This document shows positions 63,161 to 64,000 of a stretch of DNA of 64,000 nt, one piece after another (the stretch's first letter is position 1; every line of letters begins with the position of its first letter). Made by a program: the position numbers and the translations under genes. Under the pieces are notes generated by a model. The model saw only the letters and a program-made list of their open reading frames with translations. It had not been told where the DNA came from and did not search any database. Origin of the DNA: Adhaeribacter aerolatus (GTDB lineage: Bacteria; Bacteroidota; Bacteroidia; Cytophagales; Hymenobacteraceae); contig NZ_BJYS01000006.1 in NCBI RefSeq assembly GCF_007991635.1, forward strand, positions 1-64,000, written 5' to 3'.

Positions 63161-64000
63161 TTACTCGCCGGTGTTCGCGCTTTCGGCGGTGCGGTAGCTG
63201 TTGCGGGGGCGGTAATCTTTATCCCGCTGGTTCCCGTTGCTGCTCAGGGCATTTTCTTCGGCTTTGGTATAAGCCTCAATAATTTCGCGTACCAGGCGGT
63301 GGCGCACCACGTCTTCCGGCTTCAGTTCTACCATTACAATACCCTTCACGTCGCGCAGAATATGTATGGCCTCTATTAAGCCCGATTTCTGTTTCGTTGG
63401 TAAATCTATCTGCGAGCGGTCGCCGTTAATCATTACCTTCGAGTTCGGGCCCATCCGGGTCAAAAACATTTTAATCTGCATCGGAGTGGTATTCTGAGCC
63501 TCATCGAGCAACACAAACGCATTGTTCAGGGTGCGGCCGCGCATATACGCCAGCGGTGCTATTTCAATTATTTTGTTTTCGTAATAATATTTCAGCTTCT
63601 CCACCGGAATCATGTCTTCCAGGGCATCGTAAATCGGGCGCAAATAAGGGTCTACTTTATCTTTCATATCGCCGGGCAAAAAGCCCAGGTTTTCACCAGC
63701 TTCTACAACGGGGCGCGAAATAATAATTTTCTTAACCTCCTTGTTTTTTAAAGCCCGCACCGCTAATGCTACCGAAATATAAGTTTTACCAGTTCCGGCC
63801 GGCCCCAAGGCAAACACCAGGTCGTTTTTATCTACGGCATCTACCAGGCGCTGCTGGTTCGGACTTTTGGCTTTTATTACGCCACCCTTGCTGCCGTACA
63901 ACAAAACATCCTGCGACGACGGGTGCGGAATTTCGTCTGGCGCGTCCAGGTCCGGTGATATATATTTATCCACGTTGGTGTGGGTTATTTTGCCAAATTT
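63161..64000 (-). CDS. PhoH-family ATPase (5' end outside the window)
   Basis: A partial cytoplasmic ATPase of at least 279 residues. Walker A is FALGPAGTGKTYISVA, Walker B VLLDEAQNTTPMQ, and the conserved RHRLVREIIEAY follows. PhoH proteins are about 315-320 residues; here the frame stays open (KFGKITHTN) to the window edge beyond a GTG at 63973, so the N-terminal 40 or so residues are missing. The role is linked to RNA metabolism and phosphate starvation in other bacteria. The C-terminal tail is low-complexity and basic. Confidence 0.9.
   Translation of the reverse strand, partial: KFGKITHTNVDKYISPDLDAPDEIPHPSSQDVLLYGSKGGVIKAKSPNQQRLVDAVDKNDLVFALGPAGTGKTYISVALAVRALKNKEVKKIIISRPVVEAGENLGFLPGDMKDKVDPYLRPIYDALEDMIPVEKLKYYYENKIIEIAPLAYMRGRTLNNAFVLLDEAQNTTPMQIKMFLTRMGPNSKVMINGDRSQIDLPTKQKSGLIEAIHILRDVKGIVMVELKPEDVVRHRLVREIIEAYTKAEENALSSNGNQRDKDYRPRNSYRTAESANTGE

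Noticed and set aside
1-64000. tRNA, rRNA, CRISPR arrays and prophage genes
   Set aside because: I looked for tRNA T-arm motifs, regularly spaced repeats and phage genes by eye and found none. An RNA-gene scanner would be needed to exclude divergent small RNAs.

Overview
The window looks like a chromosomal segment from a Bacteroidota bacterium of the order Cytophagales. A Hymenobacteraceae member of the Adhaeribacter type is a plausible guess, but that is inference from gene content and not a database match. Supporting signs are a SusC/SusD pair with an ECF sigma factor and a FecR anti-sigma, a large subtilase with a type IX secretion C-terminal domain, a zeaxanthin-type carotenoid cluster, fused DAHP synthase/chorismate mutase, several M28 peptidases, and almost no Shine-Dalgarno sequences before start codons. 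No rRNA, tRNA, CRISPR or phage genes were found.

Layout. 0.3-7.4 kb: a DctA-type transporter; a glucuronoyl-esterase-like (CE15) gene split by an intact IS630-family element with a visible TA target duplication; a small outer-membrane protein, a DEDDh exonuclease and two tandem paralogous secreted proteins. 7.4-13.3 kb: a gene-poor stretch of small proteins, a yeast-type cytosine deaminase, a CAP-domain protein and a VOC protein. 13.5-24 kb: two M28 peptidases and an M23 peptidase flank three genes of oxidative pentose catabolism (Weimberg-type: sugar-acid dehydratase, 2-keto-3-deoxypentonate dehydratase, 2-oxoglutarate semialdehyde dehydrogenase), each followed by its own hairpin. 24-34.8 kb: a polysaccharide-utilisation-like locus (GH20 hexosaminidase, ECF sigma, FecR, STN-containing SusC, SusD, sulfatase) that suggests sulfated amino-sugar glycans as substrate. 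34.9-40.9 kb: queA, a lipoprotein and an aromatic amino-acid operon (pheA, aminotransferase, DAHP synthase/chorismate mutase). 41-52 kb: the T9SS subtilase, a third M28 peptidase, and a BlaI/M56 pair whose sensor carries six TonB C-terminal domains. 52-64 kb, all on the minus strand: ispH, lycopene cyclase, an unknown gene, crtB, crtI, an ECF sigma factor, a CarH-like B12-binding MerR regulator, crtZ, an enoyl-CoA hydratase, comEC, a GNAT protein and phoH, which runs off the window.

The most notable signals lie between genes. Before pheA there is an unannotated 21-codon leader peptide with seven consecutive Phe/Tyr codons, followed by a Rho-independent terminator that ends 4 bases before the pheA start, and a competing antiterminator pairing can be drawn; this is a complete candidate transcription attenuator. 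Two 16-bp palindromes exactly 20 bp apart precede blaI, and a 46-bp dyad precedes the carotenoid-cluster sigma gene. The IS630 transposase is split at an A-AAA-AAG slippery site, so it is probably made by -1 frameshifting. Two interspersed repeat families were recognised: a roughly 190-220 bp element carrying a conserved AGGAGG plus 16-codon reading frame, and long perfect palindromes whose arms co-vary.
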